Shown here in pieces: positions 27,748-37,952 of a DNA stretch of 64,000 nt (its first letter is position 1; every line of letters starts with the position of its first letter). This DNA comes from Aquimarina sp. MAR_2010_214. GTDB lineage: Bacteria > Bacteroidota > Bacteroidia > Flavobacteriales > Flavobacteriaceae. Both the position numbers and the translations under genes were made by a program. Where the stretch lies: assembly GCF_002846555.1 (NCBI RefSeq), contig NZ_PJMS01000001.1, positions 2,480,001-2,544,000 of the forward strand, given 5' to 3'. Under the pieces are notes generated by a model. It did no database searches and was not told the origin of the DNA. It worked only from the letters and a program-made list of their open reading frames with translations.

Positions 27748-30249
27748 CTAAAACTTATAAGTTGTTGTAAGCGTTATATTTCTAGGAGCTCCAGGAAACA
27801 AACGCGTGTATGTTTGTGCACCCAACCAATATGTTGTATCAAATAAATTACCCACATTTACCGCTACCTGTAGATTACTTTTAGTAGGAGTATAATACAG
27901 TGCTGCATCAAAAATGGTAGAGGCTGGTACTTCAAAATCACGTGTAAACCAAGGGACTTTACTTCCTTGATGTTGTACGCCAAACCCAATACCCAAATCT
28001 CTTAATATAGACCCATTGTCGAAATTGTAACGTGTCCACAGATTTGCACTATGTTTTGGTACGTTCTCTTTTCTGGCACCGTTCAAAGTAGCATTAGCAT
28101 CAGTTACGATAACGGCATCGATATAACTGTACGAAGCGTTTATTTGCCAATTGGGTAGTAAGTAGCCTGCCATATCCCATTCAAATCCTCTACTACGATC
28201 GGCTCCACGTTGTACCAACAAATCAGGTTGCGAAGGGTCATTGGCACTCATTAGAATGTTTTTCTGATTAATTTCGTAGAAAGCCATGTTCATTGTTATC
28301 TTTTTATTAAACAAATCAGCTTTCACCCCTATTTCTTTTAAATCGGAAATTAGAGGCTTGAATCGTGAAGCTGATTGATCAGCCCAAAAAAACTGACCTG
28401 TACTTGGTAGTAAGGTAACAGTGTTAGATTGAGGTTGGAAACCTTCTAAATAAGTTCCATATACGTTAATATTATTATTTACAGCATAGGTTATACCGAT
28501 TCTAGGAAGGAGTTTTTGATTTGTGAAAGAAGATTCATTGTTTGCTTTATAATTAGTTATGTCCTCAAACCACTCATTTCTTAAACTCAATAATAAAGAG
28601 AACTTGTTCCATTTCAACTGTTCCTGAATATAGACAGCATTACTCATGGTTAATGCAGAAGGAACTGCAATACGTGAGTTAATCGTATAATCTTGAATAT
28701 TTTGTATCGTGTATGATGGGTTTGCTAAATCAAAATGATTAACATTGGGTTTGGGCAATGTACGCCCCCCAATAGTAATGGTTTGATAATCTGATGCATT
28801 TGCTGGATCATAAGATCTGGTGACACTACCATCATTTAATAAATAACCTCTTGCTGAGTTTTGACCGCCTCCTTTAAGTTTTTTCCAGTAGTGCAAATCA
28901 TACCCAACCAATAATTTGTGATCTATCGACCCCGTTTTGAAATCAAAATTGAAATAGCTGTTTACATTATCAATGCTCCAAAACTGCTTTCGTTGTACAA
29001 ATCGCATGGAGACTAAACTGGGAATAGGCTCGTTTGCAATATCTACAGCAAATGCATTTGTAGTACGATGCTCCTGTAAATCTTCGGTCCAGGTTTGTTT
29101 CATATAAGAGGTGTTAAAAGTAATATTAGGACTGAACTTATGAGAAATATTTCCCATAATAATTACTTCTTTTGATTTGAAAAAATCACTGGAAGCCCCT
29201 AAATTGAGACTTATAGGAGTACTGTTAAGGTTTGTTTGTCCTGCTACAGCACCAAAAATAGGTTGACCTCGATCTAAATTACCGTTCATGTTATTGAAGA
29301 TGAACTCTGCATTGATGGCGGTTTTTTCGTTGGGAATATAACTAAATGATGGTGATATTAAGATAGATTTATTACCTACCAAATCACGGTAAGATTGTGC
29401 CGATTGATATGCCCCATTGATACGATATAGTAAAGTCTTTGATTCGTTAAGCGGTCCTGTAAAATCCAAAGTTCCTCTCATAGTACTAAAACTACCCACA
29501 CTTAAACTCACTTCTTTTCTATCTACCGATAAAGGTTTTTTAGTAACCATATTAATACTTCCACCGGGATCAACACTGGCAAAAGTTGCACTGGCAGGCC
29601 CTTTTATCACTTCTACTCTTTCTATGTTCGAGGTAAGTGGTTGTAAGAAATAAAACTGCCGAGTACGCATACCATTAATGATCTGCCCTTCTTCGTTTTG
29701 GCTTATACCTCTTATATTGTACTGATTATAAAAACTAGATGGACTAACACCACTAACTACTTTCACAGCATCTGCTAAGTGAAAGGCTTGCCTATCAGCA
29801 ATCAGTTCCTTTGTTACAGAAGCAATAGCCTGCGGTAATTCTTTGTTCGCAATGGCTACTTTGGTAGCAGAGAACGAATAGTCACTATTGTAATCTCGTT
29901 TTGTACGCCCTACTACTTCTACTGTTTGAAGTTGTAGTACATCTTCTTTTAGAGTTATTGTACCAAGATCATAACTCTTGTTTTCTGAAAAATCATATAC
30001 CTCGGTAACAGAATCAAAACCAACATAACTTATCGTAACCTCATAAGTTCCTGTTTCTTGCAAAACAAAGTTGAATTCTCCATTTTCATTAGAAATAGTT
30101 CCTTCTTTTTTTTCTTCACTATGAAAAGAAACAGTAGCACCAAGTATACTGTTTTGTTTGGTGTCAATAATTTTACCTTTAATATTGATTTGGGAAAAAC
30201 CTTGTTGACAAATAAGAGCAAATAAAATAAATAAAACTTCTTTTTTCAT
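27748..30249 (-). CDS. TonB-dependent siderophore-type receptor
   Basis: The 833-residue outer membrane receptor starts with a signal peptide (ending GFSQ, residue 19). It then has a carboxypeptidase-regulatory-like domain (~20-105), a plug with QAIASVTKELIADRQAFHLADAVKVVSGVS and YNIRGISQNEEGQIINGMR, the RVEVIKGPASATFASVDPGGSINMVTKKP segment of siderophore receptors, and a barrel ending in Phe (TLTTTYKF). Family members take up ferric siderophores or other metal chelates through TonB. Unusually, it sits between an ABC ATPase gene (7 bp upstream) and two ABC-2 permeases instead of a binding-protein importer. No Fur box was identified. Confidence 0.92.
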   Translation of the reverse strand: MKKEVLFILFALICQQGFSQINIKGKIIDTKQNSILGATVSFHSEEKKEGTISNENGEFNFVLQETGTYEVTISYVGFDSVTEVYDFSENKSYDLGTITLKEDVLQLQTVEVVGRTKRDYNSDYSFSATKVAIANKELPQAIASVTKELIADRQAFHLADAVKVVSGVSPSSFYNQYNIRGISQNEEGQIINGMRTRQFYFLQPLTSNIERVEVIKGPASATFASVDPGGSINMVTKKPLSVDRKEVSLSVGSFSTMRGTLDFTGPLNESKTLLYRINGAYQSAQSYRDLVGNKSILISPSFSYIPNEKTAINAEFIFNNMNGNLDRGQPIFGAVAGQTNLNSTPISLNLGASSDFFKSKEVIIMGNISHKFSPNITFNTSYMKQTWTEDLQEHRTTNAFAVDIANEPIPSLVSMRFVQRKQFWSIDNVNSYFNFDFKTGSIDHKLLVGYDLHYWKKLKGGGQNSARGYLLNDGSVTRSYDPANASDYQTITIGGRTLPKPNVNHFDLANPSYTIQNIQDYTINSRIAVPSALTMSNAVYIQEQLKWNKFSLLLSLRNEWFEDITNYKANNESSFTNQKLLPRIGITYAVNNNINVYGTYLEGFQPQSNTVTLLPSTGQFFWADQSASRFKPLISDLKEIGVKADLFNKKITMNMAFYEINQKNILMSANDPSQPDLLVQRGADRSRGFEWDMAGYLLPNWQINASYSYIDAVIVTDANATLNGARKENVPKHSANLWTRYNFDNGSILRDLGIGFGVQHQGSKVPWFTRDFEVPASTIFDAALYYTPTKSNLQVAVNVGNLFDTTYWLGAQTYTRLFPGAPRNITLTTTYKF

Positions 30250-30256
30250 GGGGATA

Positions 30257-30952
30257 TTATATAGTTTCTAAATACAATTCTTTTAACTGGTTGGCGTCTA
30301 TACCATCTGTTTTAATCTGTTGAACCAAGGAGCCTTCTTTCATGATTCCGATAGTGGTACCTACATGTACTGCGTTGAATATATCATGAGTCGCCATAAA
30401 TATGGTTTTACCTTCTTTAATAAGTTCTTTGCAAGTTGTAGTGAATTCGGCTGTTGCTTTGGGATCAAGACCTGATGTTGGTTCATCCATAAAAATAACA
30501 TCAGCATTTTTTGCAACTGCAATTGCAATACCTACCTTTTGACGCATTCCTTTAGAATAAGTAGATAGACGTTGGAGATATGCTTCTTCTTGTAGTCCAG
30601 CTTTAGCCAAGAATTCTCGTAATTTTTCTTGAGAATATTTATACCCAGCCAAACGACTGAAAAAATCTAAGTTTTCTATTCCTGATAAGTTTCCGTACAG
30701 TTGGACAGTTTCTGGGATATAAGCTGTTTTTTTCTTTATAGAAGTAGCATTGGATTCTATTTCTTCATTATCGATTAAGATTTGCCCGCTATCGGGTTTT
30801 ATAAAACCAAGAAATAAGTTGATCGTTGTGGTCTTTCCAGCTCCGTTTTGACCAAGGAGACAGAATATAGAACCTTGTTCTACTTGAAAAGAAACATTGT
30901 TTAATGCTTTTTTTCCATTGTAGTTTTTTGAAAGATTTATTGCTCTGAGCAT
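30257..30952 (-). CDS. ABC transporter ATP-binding protein
   Basis: The 231-residue ATPase has Walker A GQNGAGKTT (34-42), signature YSKGMRQKVG, Walker B with DVIFMDEPTSGLDP and the switch His in MATHD. It resembles CcmA/NosF-type ATPases that energise ABC-2 permeases. The gene heads the operon and is followed after 7 bp by the TonB receptor and then by the two permeases it would drive. Direction of transport and substrate are unknown. A link to metal or metallo-chelate handling is inferred from the receptor and the NosY-like permeases. Confidence 0.92.
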   Translation of the reverse strand: MLRAINLSKNYNGKKALNNVSFQVEQGSIFCLLGQNGAGKTTTINLFLGFIKPDSGQILIDNEEIESNATSIKKKTAYIPETVQLYGNLSGIENLDFFSRLAGYKYSQEKLREFLAKAGLQEEAYLQRLSTYSKGMRQKVGIAIAVAKNADVIFMDEPTSGLDPKATAEFTTTCKELIKEGKTIFMATHDIFNAVHVGTTIGIMKEGSLVQQIKTDGIDANQLKELYLETI

Positions 30953-31351
30953 TGTGTTTATAGTATTATTGTATCTCTAAAAAGAGACCATATTAATAAA
31001 TAGAGGTATATAGTCTTAAGTGATAGTAATTGAACTGAGATTTTAAATAGGAGAATAACTATTCCTATATCAAAATATTTATAATCGTGAGATTATATGA
31101 GGTTACAGTCTAATTAGAATACTTAAAATTGGAAGTCGTTAAGTTTAGACCCTAAAAACATGAGTAACAGAAGAAAACCATAGTTTATAAAGACATAAAC
31201 TGAATTATCTTTTAAAAGTAATGAGGATAAGCACTTAGAAATAGTATTATCTCATTGATTTAAGAAAATACACAAGTATAAAAATCGTGTAAGTTAAATC
31301 ACTTAAAAAGAAAGAATTTAATTGTTAAAAATGAAAAATAGAGCAGAACAA
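30953..31351. other. ~400-bp AT-rich intergenic region
   Basis: I see no open frame, hairpin or known motif here. It must contain the promoter of the ABC/TonB-receptor operon unless that is transcribed from the small upstream gene. No -33/-7 pair matching the Bacteroidota consensus was convincing. Confidence 0.5.
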
Positions 31352-31657
31352 CTATGCTAAATAGGGAGGAGGTCTAGAAAATAGTCTAGTAATATTTGTA
31401 TCACTACTATAAACGAAGTTGTAGTGATCTATTACATTTTTTTGAGTATAAAATTCAAAGGTATTGCTTACATAATTTTGGGTAGTGTCATTGGTTGTAA
31501 CAGGAGTAAAATTAGTTATAGAGACGAGATCGCAAATTTTGCAATGCTCTATACCATCATCTTCATGAGTGAGTACATGCAAACCTGCCACTTTCAGAGA
31601 AAGGAAAATGACAATAAAAATATAGGTAATATAATTTTTTAAATCCCTAATTTTCAT
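31352..31657 (-). CDS. Small membrane protein with His/Cys motif, DUF2946-like
   Basis: From the ATG giving MKIRDLKNYITYIF the product has 101 residues: one transmembrane or signal segment (~9-26), then a potential metal site made of His27, His31, His38, Cys39 and Cys42 (GLHVLTHEDDGIEHCKICDLV), a Thr/Asn-rich middle and the ending SRPPPYLA. This order (His, HCxxC-like cluster, terminal PP) recalls the DUF2946 family, which is linked to copper or iron genes. The assignment is tentative. A 31-codon upstream extension is in frame but unlikely. It lies upstream of, and on the same strand as, the ABC/siderophore-receptor operon. Confidence 0.65.
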   Translation of the reverse strand: MKIRDLKNYITYIFIVIFLSLKVAGLHVLTHEDDGIEHCKICDLVSITNFTPVTTNDTTQNYVSNTFEFYTQKNVIDHYNFVYSSDTNITRLFSRPPPYLA

Positions 31658-31883
31658 AAGAAACAAACGTACCAAATAATATGTAGACAGAATGTTAAGG
31701 AAATCTAAATTATTTGTATGATTATAACCAGTATGTAGGAGTGAAAACAAGAATTCACCTGTAATTTATTGAAAAACAGTGTTTTGTGAATTTTTGAGGT
31801 GATGTGGTTATACCTTTCTCCAGATAGTGTTTTAATATATAGTACACCTTAGAAAACCTTATCTTTTCAGCAATAAATAGTTT

Positions 31884-32591
31884 TTACACCTTAAAAATAA
31901 CACTTCTTACTTCATTTAAATAACTTCGTCCAATTGGATATCTGTTATTTGCAATTTCTATACTATTCCCTTCAATAGATTCTATTTTGTCAATTGATAT
32001 GGTATAAGACCTGTGGATTCTAATAAACTTATCAGAAGGCAAATCATCTGTAAAATTACTTAAAGTTTGATGAGCAATATAATTATTAGATAATGTATTC
32101 ACTTTAATATAATCTCCTAAACTTTCGATCGATAGTATTACGTCTAGATATATTTTTTGCAGCTTCTTTTTATCAATCTTTAAAAAGATATAAGCTCGTT
32201 TATTAGGGGTAGTAAAATTATCTTTTTGCTGATACTCTTTTATTTTGAAAGCTTTATTTACACCCATAATAAACCTATGAAAAGAGATTGGTTTTACCAA
32301 ATAATCTACTACTTCTAATTCATAACTTTCTACTGCAAATTCCTCATGGGCAGTAGTAATTATGGTAAGTGGTTTTTGATGCATACTTTTTAATAGATTC
32401 AATCCATCTAGAAGAGGCATATTAATATCTAAAAAAAGGAGATCTATTTCATTACTTCTTAAATAATCAATACTCTCGGTTGCATCGTTGAATGAAGCTA
32501 AAAAAGTCAACCCTTTTGTCTGATCAACATAATTTTTTATAACATTAATAGCCAATGGTTCATCATCTATTATAACACATTTTAAATCCAT
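31884..32591 (-). CDS. LytTR-family response regulator
   Basis: The 235-residue protein has a receiver domain (1-~120) with acidic pair Asp9/Asp10, phospho-acceptor Asp55 (LLFLDINMP), Thr in ITTAHEE and Lys in YLVKPIS. A C-terminal LytTR DNA-binding domain (~135-233) carries DYIKVNT and KFIRIHRSYTISIDKIESIEGNSIEI. Its ATG overlaps the stop of the sensor kinase gene by one base (TAATG), so the pair is translationally coupled. The two genes are divergent from the glycan utilization locus; control of that locus is possible but not shown. Confidence 0.95.
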   Translation of the reverse strand: MDLKCVIIDDEPLAINVIKNYVDQTKGLTFLASFNDATESIDYLRSNEIDLLFLDINMPLLDGLNLLKSMHQKPLTIITTAHEEFAVESYELEVVDYLVKPISFHRFIMGVNKAFKIKEYQQKDNFTTPNKRAYIFLKIDKKKLQKIYLDVILSIESLGDYIKVNTLSNNYIAHQTLSNFTDDLPSDKFIRIHRSYTISIDKIESIEGNSIEIANNRYPIGRSYLNEVRSVIFKV

Positions 32592-33679
32592 TATACTTTA
32601 ATTTTTAATTCAACAATATACTGATTGTCACTTTTACTAATGGTCAGATTATATTCATCAGGTTTATAACCTAATTCAAGTCTTTTTTTTACGTTTCCTA
32701 TTCCAATACCACCAGAAAAGGAATCAATTTTGTTTTTATTATTTTTAGAAGGAATTGGATTGGCAATCTTAAAATGCAGAAAATCATCTACTATAGTAAA
32801 AGAGATGTCAATTTCTATTTCTCCAACATTTTTATTAGCACCATGTTTAAAAGCATTTTCTATAAATGATAGAAGTAGCATCGGAGCAATTTTTTTTCCT
32901 TCGATTTCTCCAGAAATATTTACATGTATTTTTAAAGAATCTCCATATCGAATTCTTTCTAAATCCAGATAATTTTGAAGACACATAATTTCTTTACTAA
33001 GACATTGTCTTTTTTGATTGGTTTCATGCAGTAGGTATCGCATTAATTCAGATAACTTCAATATGGTTTTTGGAGTTTTATCTGATTTTTCTACAGAAAG
33101 AGAGTATATGTTATTTAAAGTATTAAAAAAGAAATGAGGAGACATTTGAGCTCTAAGAAAGCGTAATTCTGTTTCTAATTGTAATTTTTCGACATCAATT
33201 AATTTTTTATGCTCTCTAAGCCTGTCCAGGGTTACTTTAATAACAGAAACAAAAGAGACAACATAGAGTTCACCCAACATCATTTCTATAGTGTAATTTA
33301 AGGTCAATTCATTGGTTACTTCAGGCCCTTCTGGCCAAACATTATGATTAACTAAGAAATATGTAAAGTAAAATTTAGCCAAAACCATGGTGAAAAGAGA
33401 TGTAAATAGTAAAAATATGTATATTAGGTATTTACGTTTGTCTACGAATTTTGGCATTAAGTAATATATGTTGAAATAACTTAAAGACATATGTATAATA
33501 AAACCTAGAATAGTAGTTTTTAAAGAATAGACATAATCGTTAAAATAACTACCCCATTTAAAAGTGGTAAATAGAAAATATACGAGCCAGAATATAACAT
33601 GATGTTTTACTGTTATAGTATAGTTATTACCAGATGTTATATTAAGTGCCGTTTTAATTTTTTGCAGCATATTCCCCAA
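32591..33679 (-). CDS. LytS-type sensor histidine kinase
   Basis: The 362-residue kinase has four hydrophobic helices in the first ~150 residues and little periplasmic sequence. The His_kinase domain (PF06580-type) follows, with the phospho-acceptor His182 in RAQMSPHFFFNTLNNIYSL. The ATPase part carries the N-box SFIENAFKHGANK and the G-box GGIGIGNVKKRLELGY. It is partnered with the downstream LytTR regulator. The start lies 131 bp from the divergent first GH92 gene, so the intervening region must serve both directions. Confidence 0.93.
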   Translation of the reverse strand: MGNMLQKIKTALNITSGNNYTITVKHHVIFWLVYFLFTTFKWGSYFNDYVYSLKTTILGFIIHMSLSYFNIYYLMPKFVDKRKYLIYIFLLFTSLFTMVLAKFYFTYFLVNHNVWPEGPEVTNELTLNYTIEMMLGELYVVSFVSVIKVTLDRLREHKKLIDVEKLQLETELRFLRAQMSPHFFFNTLNNIYSLSVEKSDKTPKTILKLSELMRYLLHETNQKRQCLSKEIMCLQNYLDLERIRYGDSLKIHVNISGEIEGKKIAPMLLLSFIENAFKHGANKNVGEIEIDISFTIVDDFLHFKIANPIPSKNNKNKIDSFSGGIGIGNVKKRLELGYKPDEYNLTISKSDNQYIVELKIKV

Positions 33680-33737
33680 ATTTTATGACGTTTAACTGAG
33701 TTGCTTTGTTATTGATCTAAAATTATTCTTTTAACCA

Positions 33738-33746
33738 TATGTTTTG
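33738..33746 (+). promoter_or_regulatory. Weak -7-like element upstream of the first GH92 gene
   Basis: TATGTTTTG resembles the Bacteroidota -7 box TAnnTTTG but with one extra spacer base. It lies 64 bp before the ATG in the only intergenic space between the divergent kinase and the glycan locus. No -33 TTG at the right distance was found, so this is a weak call. Confidence 0.25.
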
Positions 33747-33810
33747 TAAATATTTATGTCATTACTTACTCTTCTTTATAGAACAATGATAAAAAAATAA
33801 ATGTAAATAG

Positions 33811-36081
33811 ATGAAAATACTTCGCAATATTAAATTATTAGTAATAGCAATATTGATTACTTTTTCATGTAAGAAAGAGCATAAAAATGAGAGTAGTATA
33901 GAAATAGAAGACAGTAATTTAGTAGAGTTTGTAAACCCATTTATCGGTACAGGAGGCCATGGTCATACTTACCCCGGAGCAACAGTTCCTTTTGGGATGT
34001 TACAAGTAAGTCCGGACAATGGTATTTCAGAATGGGATTGGTGCTCAGGATATCATTATTCAGATTCTCTAACAATAGGTTTTAGCCACCTACACCTTAG
34101 TGGTACCGGAATAGGAGATCTTAATGATATAAGATTAATGCCTATTAATAAAACAGTGGATTTATCTACTCCTTTCAAAACAAGAGATGAAATTCCTTTT
34201 AAATCTAAGTATTCTCATGATAAAGAAAAAGCGACACCTGGATATTACAGTGTGTTTTTAGAAGATTTTGATATTAATGCCGAATTAACCTCTACTGTTA
34301 GAACAGCTTTTCATCGGTATGAATATAAAGAAGGAGACACACAATCTGTGATATTAGATTTAGGATATGCTATTAATTGGGATAAAACACTAGAGTCACA
34401 AATACACATCGAAGATAAATTTACAGTTTCTGGGTATAGAAATAGCACTGGATGGGCAAAAAATCAAAAAGTGTTTTTTGTGATGAAATTCTCTAAAGCT
34501 ATCAATAACTATGATTTATACACAGATACCAAAAAAGTTGAAAATAACAATGCTATTAAAGGTGTAAAGTCGTCTGCACAATTGTTTTTTAATGAAAGAA
34601 ACAACAATCAGTTGCAGGTTAAAGTAGGGATCTCTTCAGTAAGTGTTGAAAATGCAAAAAACAATATTTCTGCATATAAAAATAAATTTGAATTTGATAG
34701 TATTGTAGAAAGTGCTGATTCATCATGGCAAAATGTATTATCAAAAATACATATAGGCACTAAAAATGATTCCTTAAAAACCATTTTTTATACTGCATTA
34801 TATCATGCTCAAGTAGCACCAGTTACTTATAGTGATCGGGATGGTTCGTTTAGAAAAGAAAATGATAGTGTTGTTTTTGCAAAGAATTATACTGCGTATT
34901 CTACACTCTCGCTATGGGATACCTTTAGAGCAGAACATCCATTACTCATACTCTTAGAACCAGATAGAGTTTCTGATATCGTAAATTCTATGTTAGCATA
35001 TTATGAAAACAAAAATATTTTACCTGTATGGACTTTATATGCTAATGAAACTAATACGATGACTGGGTATCACTCTGTTTCAGTGATTGCCGAAGCATAT
35101 CTAAAAGGCATTAAAGGCTTTGATATCGAAAAAGCATATGAAGCGATGAAAACTACTATGATGCAAGATGAAAGAGGGTTAGAACATTATAAGAAATATG
35201 GTTATATCCCTTATAACTTGCTAGATGAATCGGTTACGATTACATTAGAATATGCCTATAATGATTGGTGTGTTGCACAAGTAGCTAAAACTCTGGGGAA
35301 AGAAGAGGATTATGAGTATTTCTTAAAACGATCCGAAGCATATATGTACCTCTTTGATGCCAAGACCGGATTTATGAGAGGAAAATCTGAGGATGGCAAA
35401 AAATGGCATGAGCCATTTGATCCCAAATTTTCTGCTCATAGAGTGCATGCTGATTATACAGAAGGAAACGCATGGCAACATAGCTGGTTTGTGCCTCAGG
35501 ATGTTGAAGGTTTAATAGAATTGTTTGGTAACGAAACTACCTTTGTCACAAAGCTCGAACAGCTATTTACTGAAGATTCTGAAATTACAGGAGATAATGT
35601 TTCTGTTGATATTACTGGCCTTATAGGACAATACGCGCATGGTAATGAACCCAGTCATCATATTGCTTATATGTTTAATAAAGCTAATACACCCTGGAAA
35701 ACACAATATTGGGTAAGCCAAATATTAAAAACACAATATAATACAACCCCCAATGGATTAAGCGGTAATGAAGATTGTGGGCAAATGTCGGCTTGGTATA
35801 TATTCAGTTCTTTGGGGATTTACCCTATGAATCCTGCATCAGGAGAATACCAAATCGGAAGCCCAATTTTTGAAAAAGCCACTTTAGAATTATCAGATAA
35901 CCTTAGTTTTAGTATAGAAGCTGAGAACGTTTCAGATAAAAACATATATATCCAATCTGCAACTCTAAACGGAAAAGAATTTGATCGATCATATATTACT
36001 CATCAGGAAATAATAGAAGGAGGAACATTGCACTTTGTAATGGGAGAATCTCCTAACAAAAACTGGGGTATACAGAAATAA
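33811..36081 (+). CDS. GH92 alpha-mannosidase lipoprotein (1 of 4)
   Basis: GH92 enzymes are calcium-dependent exo-alpha-mannosidases that trim high-mannose N-glycans. This 756-residue protein has a lipoprotein signal with Cys20 (ITFSCKKEHK), suggesting surface display. The N-terminal domain opens with VNPFIGTGGHGHTYPGATVPFGM. The (alpha/alpha)6 domain contains SLWDTFRAEHPL, TEGNAWQ with Glu551 as likely general acid, HGNEPSHH (610-617) and GNEDCGQMSAW with Asp655 in the base/calcium region. It is the first gene of the glycan locus and is followed after 10 bp by the sodium symporter. The HGNEPSHH form is shared with the second GH92, so these two may have related linkage preference. Confidence 0.93.
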   Translation: MKILRNIKLLVIAILITFSCKKEHKNESSIEIEDSNLVEFVNPFIGTGGHGHTYPGATVPFGMLQVSPDNGISEWDWCSGYHYSDSLTIGFSHLHLSGTGIGDLNDIRLMPINKTVDLSTPFKTRDEIPFKSKYSHDKEKATPGYYSVFLEDFDINAELTSTVRTAFHRYEYKEGDTQSVILDLGYAINWDKTLESQIHIEDKFTVSGYRNSTGWAKNQKVFFVMKFSKAINNYDLYTDTKKVENNNAIKGVKSSAQLFFNERNNNQLQVKVGISSVSVENAKNNISAYKNKFEFDSIVESADSSWQNVLSKIHIGTKNDSLKTIFYTALYHAQVAPVTYSDRDGSFRKENDSVVFAKNYTAYSTLSLWDTFRAEHPLLILLEPDRVSDIVNSMLAYYENKNILPVWTLYANETNTMTGYHSVSVIAEAYLKGIKGFDIEKAYEAMKTTMMQDERGLEHYKKYGYIPYNLLDESVTITLEYAYNDWCVAQVAKTLGKEEDYEYFLKRSEAYMYLFDAKTGFMRGKSEDGKKWHEPFDPKFSAHRVHADYTEGNAWQHSWFVPQDVEGLIELFGNETTFVTKLEQLFTEDSEITGDNVSVDITGLIGQYAHGNEPSHHIAYMFNKANTPWKTQYWVSQILKTQYNTTPNGLSGNEDCGQMSAWYIFSSLGIYPMNPASGEYQIGSPIFEKATLELSDNLSFSIEAENVSDKNIYIQSATLNGKEFDRSYITHQEIIEGGTLHFVMGESPNKNWGIQK

Positions 36082-36091
36082 CCAACTCTAA

Positions 36092-37915
36092 ATGAACCTA
36101 GCTACCGTAGATATTGTAATAATTCTATGCTATATTATTATTACTCTTCTTTTTGGATTTTATGTTTCTAAAAAAGCATCAAAAGATATAAAATCCTATT
36201 TCCTGGGCGGAAATGAAATTCCGTGGTATTATCTCGGACTATCAAATGCTTCAGGGATGTTTGATGTTTCTGGTACAATGTGGACGGTTACTATTCTTTT
36301 TGTTTACGGAATGAAAAGCGCCTGGCTTCCTTGGTTATGGCCAGTATGGAATCAGGTTTTTATTATGATTTTTATGGCCGCGTGGTTACGAAGGTCAAAT
36401 GTGATGACAGGAGCACAGTGGATAACTTATAGATTTGGATCTGCACTTGGAGCTAAGCTTTCTCATATCATAGTAACAGTTTTTGCAGTTATAAGTACTT
36501 TAGGTTTTATAGCTTATTTTTTTGAAGGGATAGGCAAATTTGCGATTATATTTTTTCCCTGGGATTTATCTTTTGACCTGGGGTTGCTTGTAGTGGCTTC
36601 AGAACAATCTTATGCTTTGATAATTATAGGTATAACCACTTTATACACTTTAAAAGGAGGAATGTATAGTGTAGTGGGGACAGAAGTTATTCAGTTTGTG
36701 ATTATGACCATTTCATGTTTGGTTATTGGATATATTGCTTTTACTTCTGTTACAGCAGAGCAAATTGCTGCGGCAACACCAGAGAATTGGAATAATGTAT
36801 TCTTTGATATGAAATTGGATTTGGATTGGACTGGGTATATCGATAGTGTAAATAAAAAGATAGAGAAAGATGGATTCTCTTTGTTTGGTTTTCTATTTAT
36901 GATGATGATTTTTAAAGGTATTTTTGCCAGCCTTGCAGGTCCCGTACCAAGCTATGATATGCAGCGTGTTTTATCTACAAAAAATGAAGTAGAAGCTTCA
37001 AAAATGAGCGCTTTTACTATAGTTGTGCTTTTTGTTCCCAGATATTTAATGATCACTGGATTTGCCGTATTAGGTTTAGTGTATTTGGGACCAGAATTAC
37101 AGCAAGCAGGAATAGATGTAGATTTCGAAACCATATTACCAGTAGCTATTCATCGCTTTGTCCCAATAGGTTTTAAAGGTTTGTTGCTCGCAGGATTACT
37201 AGCTGCTTTTATGGGAACATTCGCTGCTTTTATAAATGCTGCACCGGCATACATTGTTAATGATATTTACAAAAAATATATCAATCCAAAAGCATCAGAT
37301 AAAACATATGTTAAGTATAGTTATTTGTCATCTATTCTTATTGTATTAGTAGGAGTGATTGGTGGTTTTTTTGCATCGTCTATTAATGAACTTACCATAT
37401 GGTTAACCTCAGCTTTGTATGGAGGATATGCAGCAGCAAATGTATTAAAGTGGATATGGTGGCGATTTAATTCTTATGGGTATTTTGGAGGAATGCTGGC
37501 TGGACTTATTGCAGCAACAATAGTACCCGGAATTTTTCCGGATACAACTGCCATTTACTTATTTCCAGGTATCTTACTAATATCTTTTGTAGGATGTTTT
37601 TTAGGAGTTTTATTAGGGAAACAGGATGATATAGTGGTGTTAAAAAACTTTTATAAAACCACAAAACCTTGGGGATGGTGGAAACCAGTAATTAGTGCAA
37701 TACAAAAAGAAGAACCTAATTTTACGCCTAATAAAAATTTCTGGAGAGATATGTTTAATTGCGGAATTGGAATTATTTGGCAAATGACCTTTGTTTTGAT
37801 TCCGATGTATTTAATAATAAAGGAGTATTATAGTATGGCTTTCGTGATATTATTAATGGTTATTACATCGGTAATATTAAAGAAAACATGGTATGATAAA
37901 CTTAAGGCAAAATAA
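36092..37915 (+). CDS. SSS-family sodium:solute symporter
   Basis: This inner-membrane transporter of the solute:sodium symporter family has 607 residues and about 13-14 helices. It opens with [46 protein letters not shown], a typical SSS beginning, and later has [20 protein letters not shown] and [16 protein letters not shown]. It sits between a GH92 and a GH130 phosphorylase. Because the phosphorylase lacks a signal peptide, the symporter is the natural candidate to bring its substrate (for example Man-beta-1,4-GlcNAc) or mannose into the cytoplasm. That pairing is inferred. Confidence 0.9.
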   Translation: MNLATVDIVIILCYIIITLLFGFYVSKKASKDIKSYFLGGNEIPWYYLGLSNASGMFDVSGTMWTVTILFVYGMKSAWLPWLWPVWNQVFIMIFMAAWLRRSNVMTGAQWITYRFGSALGAKLSHIIVTVFAVISTLGFIAYFFEGIGKFAIIFFPWDLSFDLGLLVVASEQSYALIIIGITTLYTLKGGMYSVVGTEVIQFVIMTISCLVIGYIAFTSVTAEQIAAATPENWNNVFFDMKLDLDWTGYIDSVNKKIEKDGFSLFGFLFMMMIFKGIFASLAGPVPSYDMQRVLSTKNEVEASKMSAFTIVVLFVPRYLMITGFAVLGLVYLGPELQQAGIDVDFETILPVAIHRFVPIGFKGLLLAGLLAAFMGTFAAFINAAPAYIVNDIYKKYINPKASDKTYVKYSYLSSILIVLVGVIGGFFASSINELTIWLTSALYGGYAAANVLKWIWWRFNSYGYFGGMLAGLIAATIVPGIFPDTTAIYLFPGILLISFVGCFLGVLLGKQDDIVVLKNFYKTTKPWGWWKPVISAIQKEEPNFTPNKNFWRDMFNCGIGIIWQMTFVLIPMYLIIKEYYSMAFVILLMVITSVILKKTWYDKLKAK

Positions 37916-37952
37916 TATTTTTTTAAACAGTGATATCATAAATAGAAGTACT

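Noticed and set aside
31658..31750. 31-codon extension of the small His/Cys protein
   Set aside because: The internal Met directly before KIRDLKNYITYIF gives a normal short signal or membrane segment; the extension has no support.
31752..31792. Inverted repeat AATTCAC/GTGAATT downstream of the LytTR gene
   Set aside because: The loop is 27 nt, the stem is only 7 bp and no U-run follows, so I did not call a terminator.
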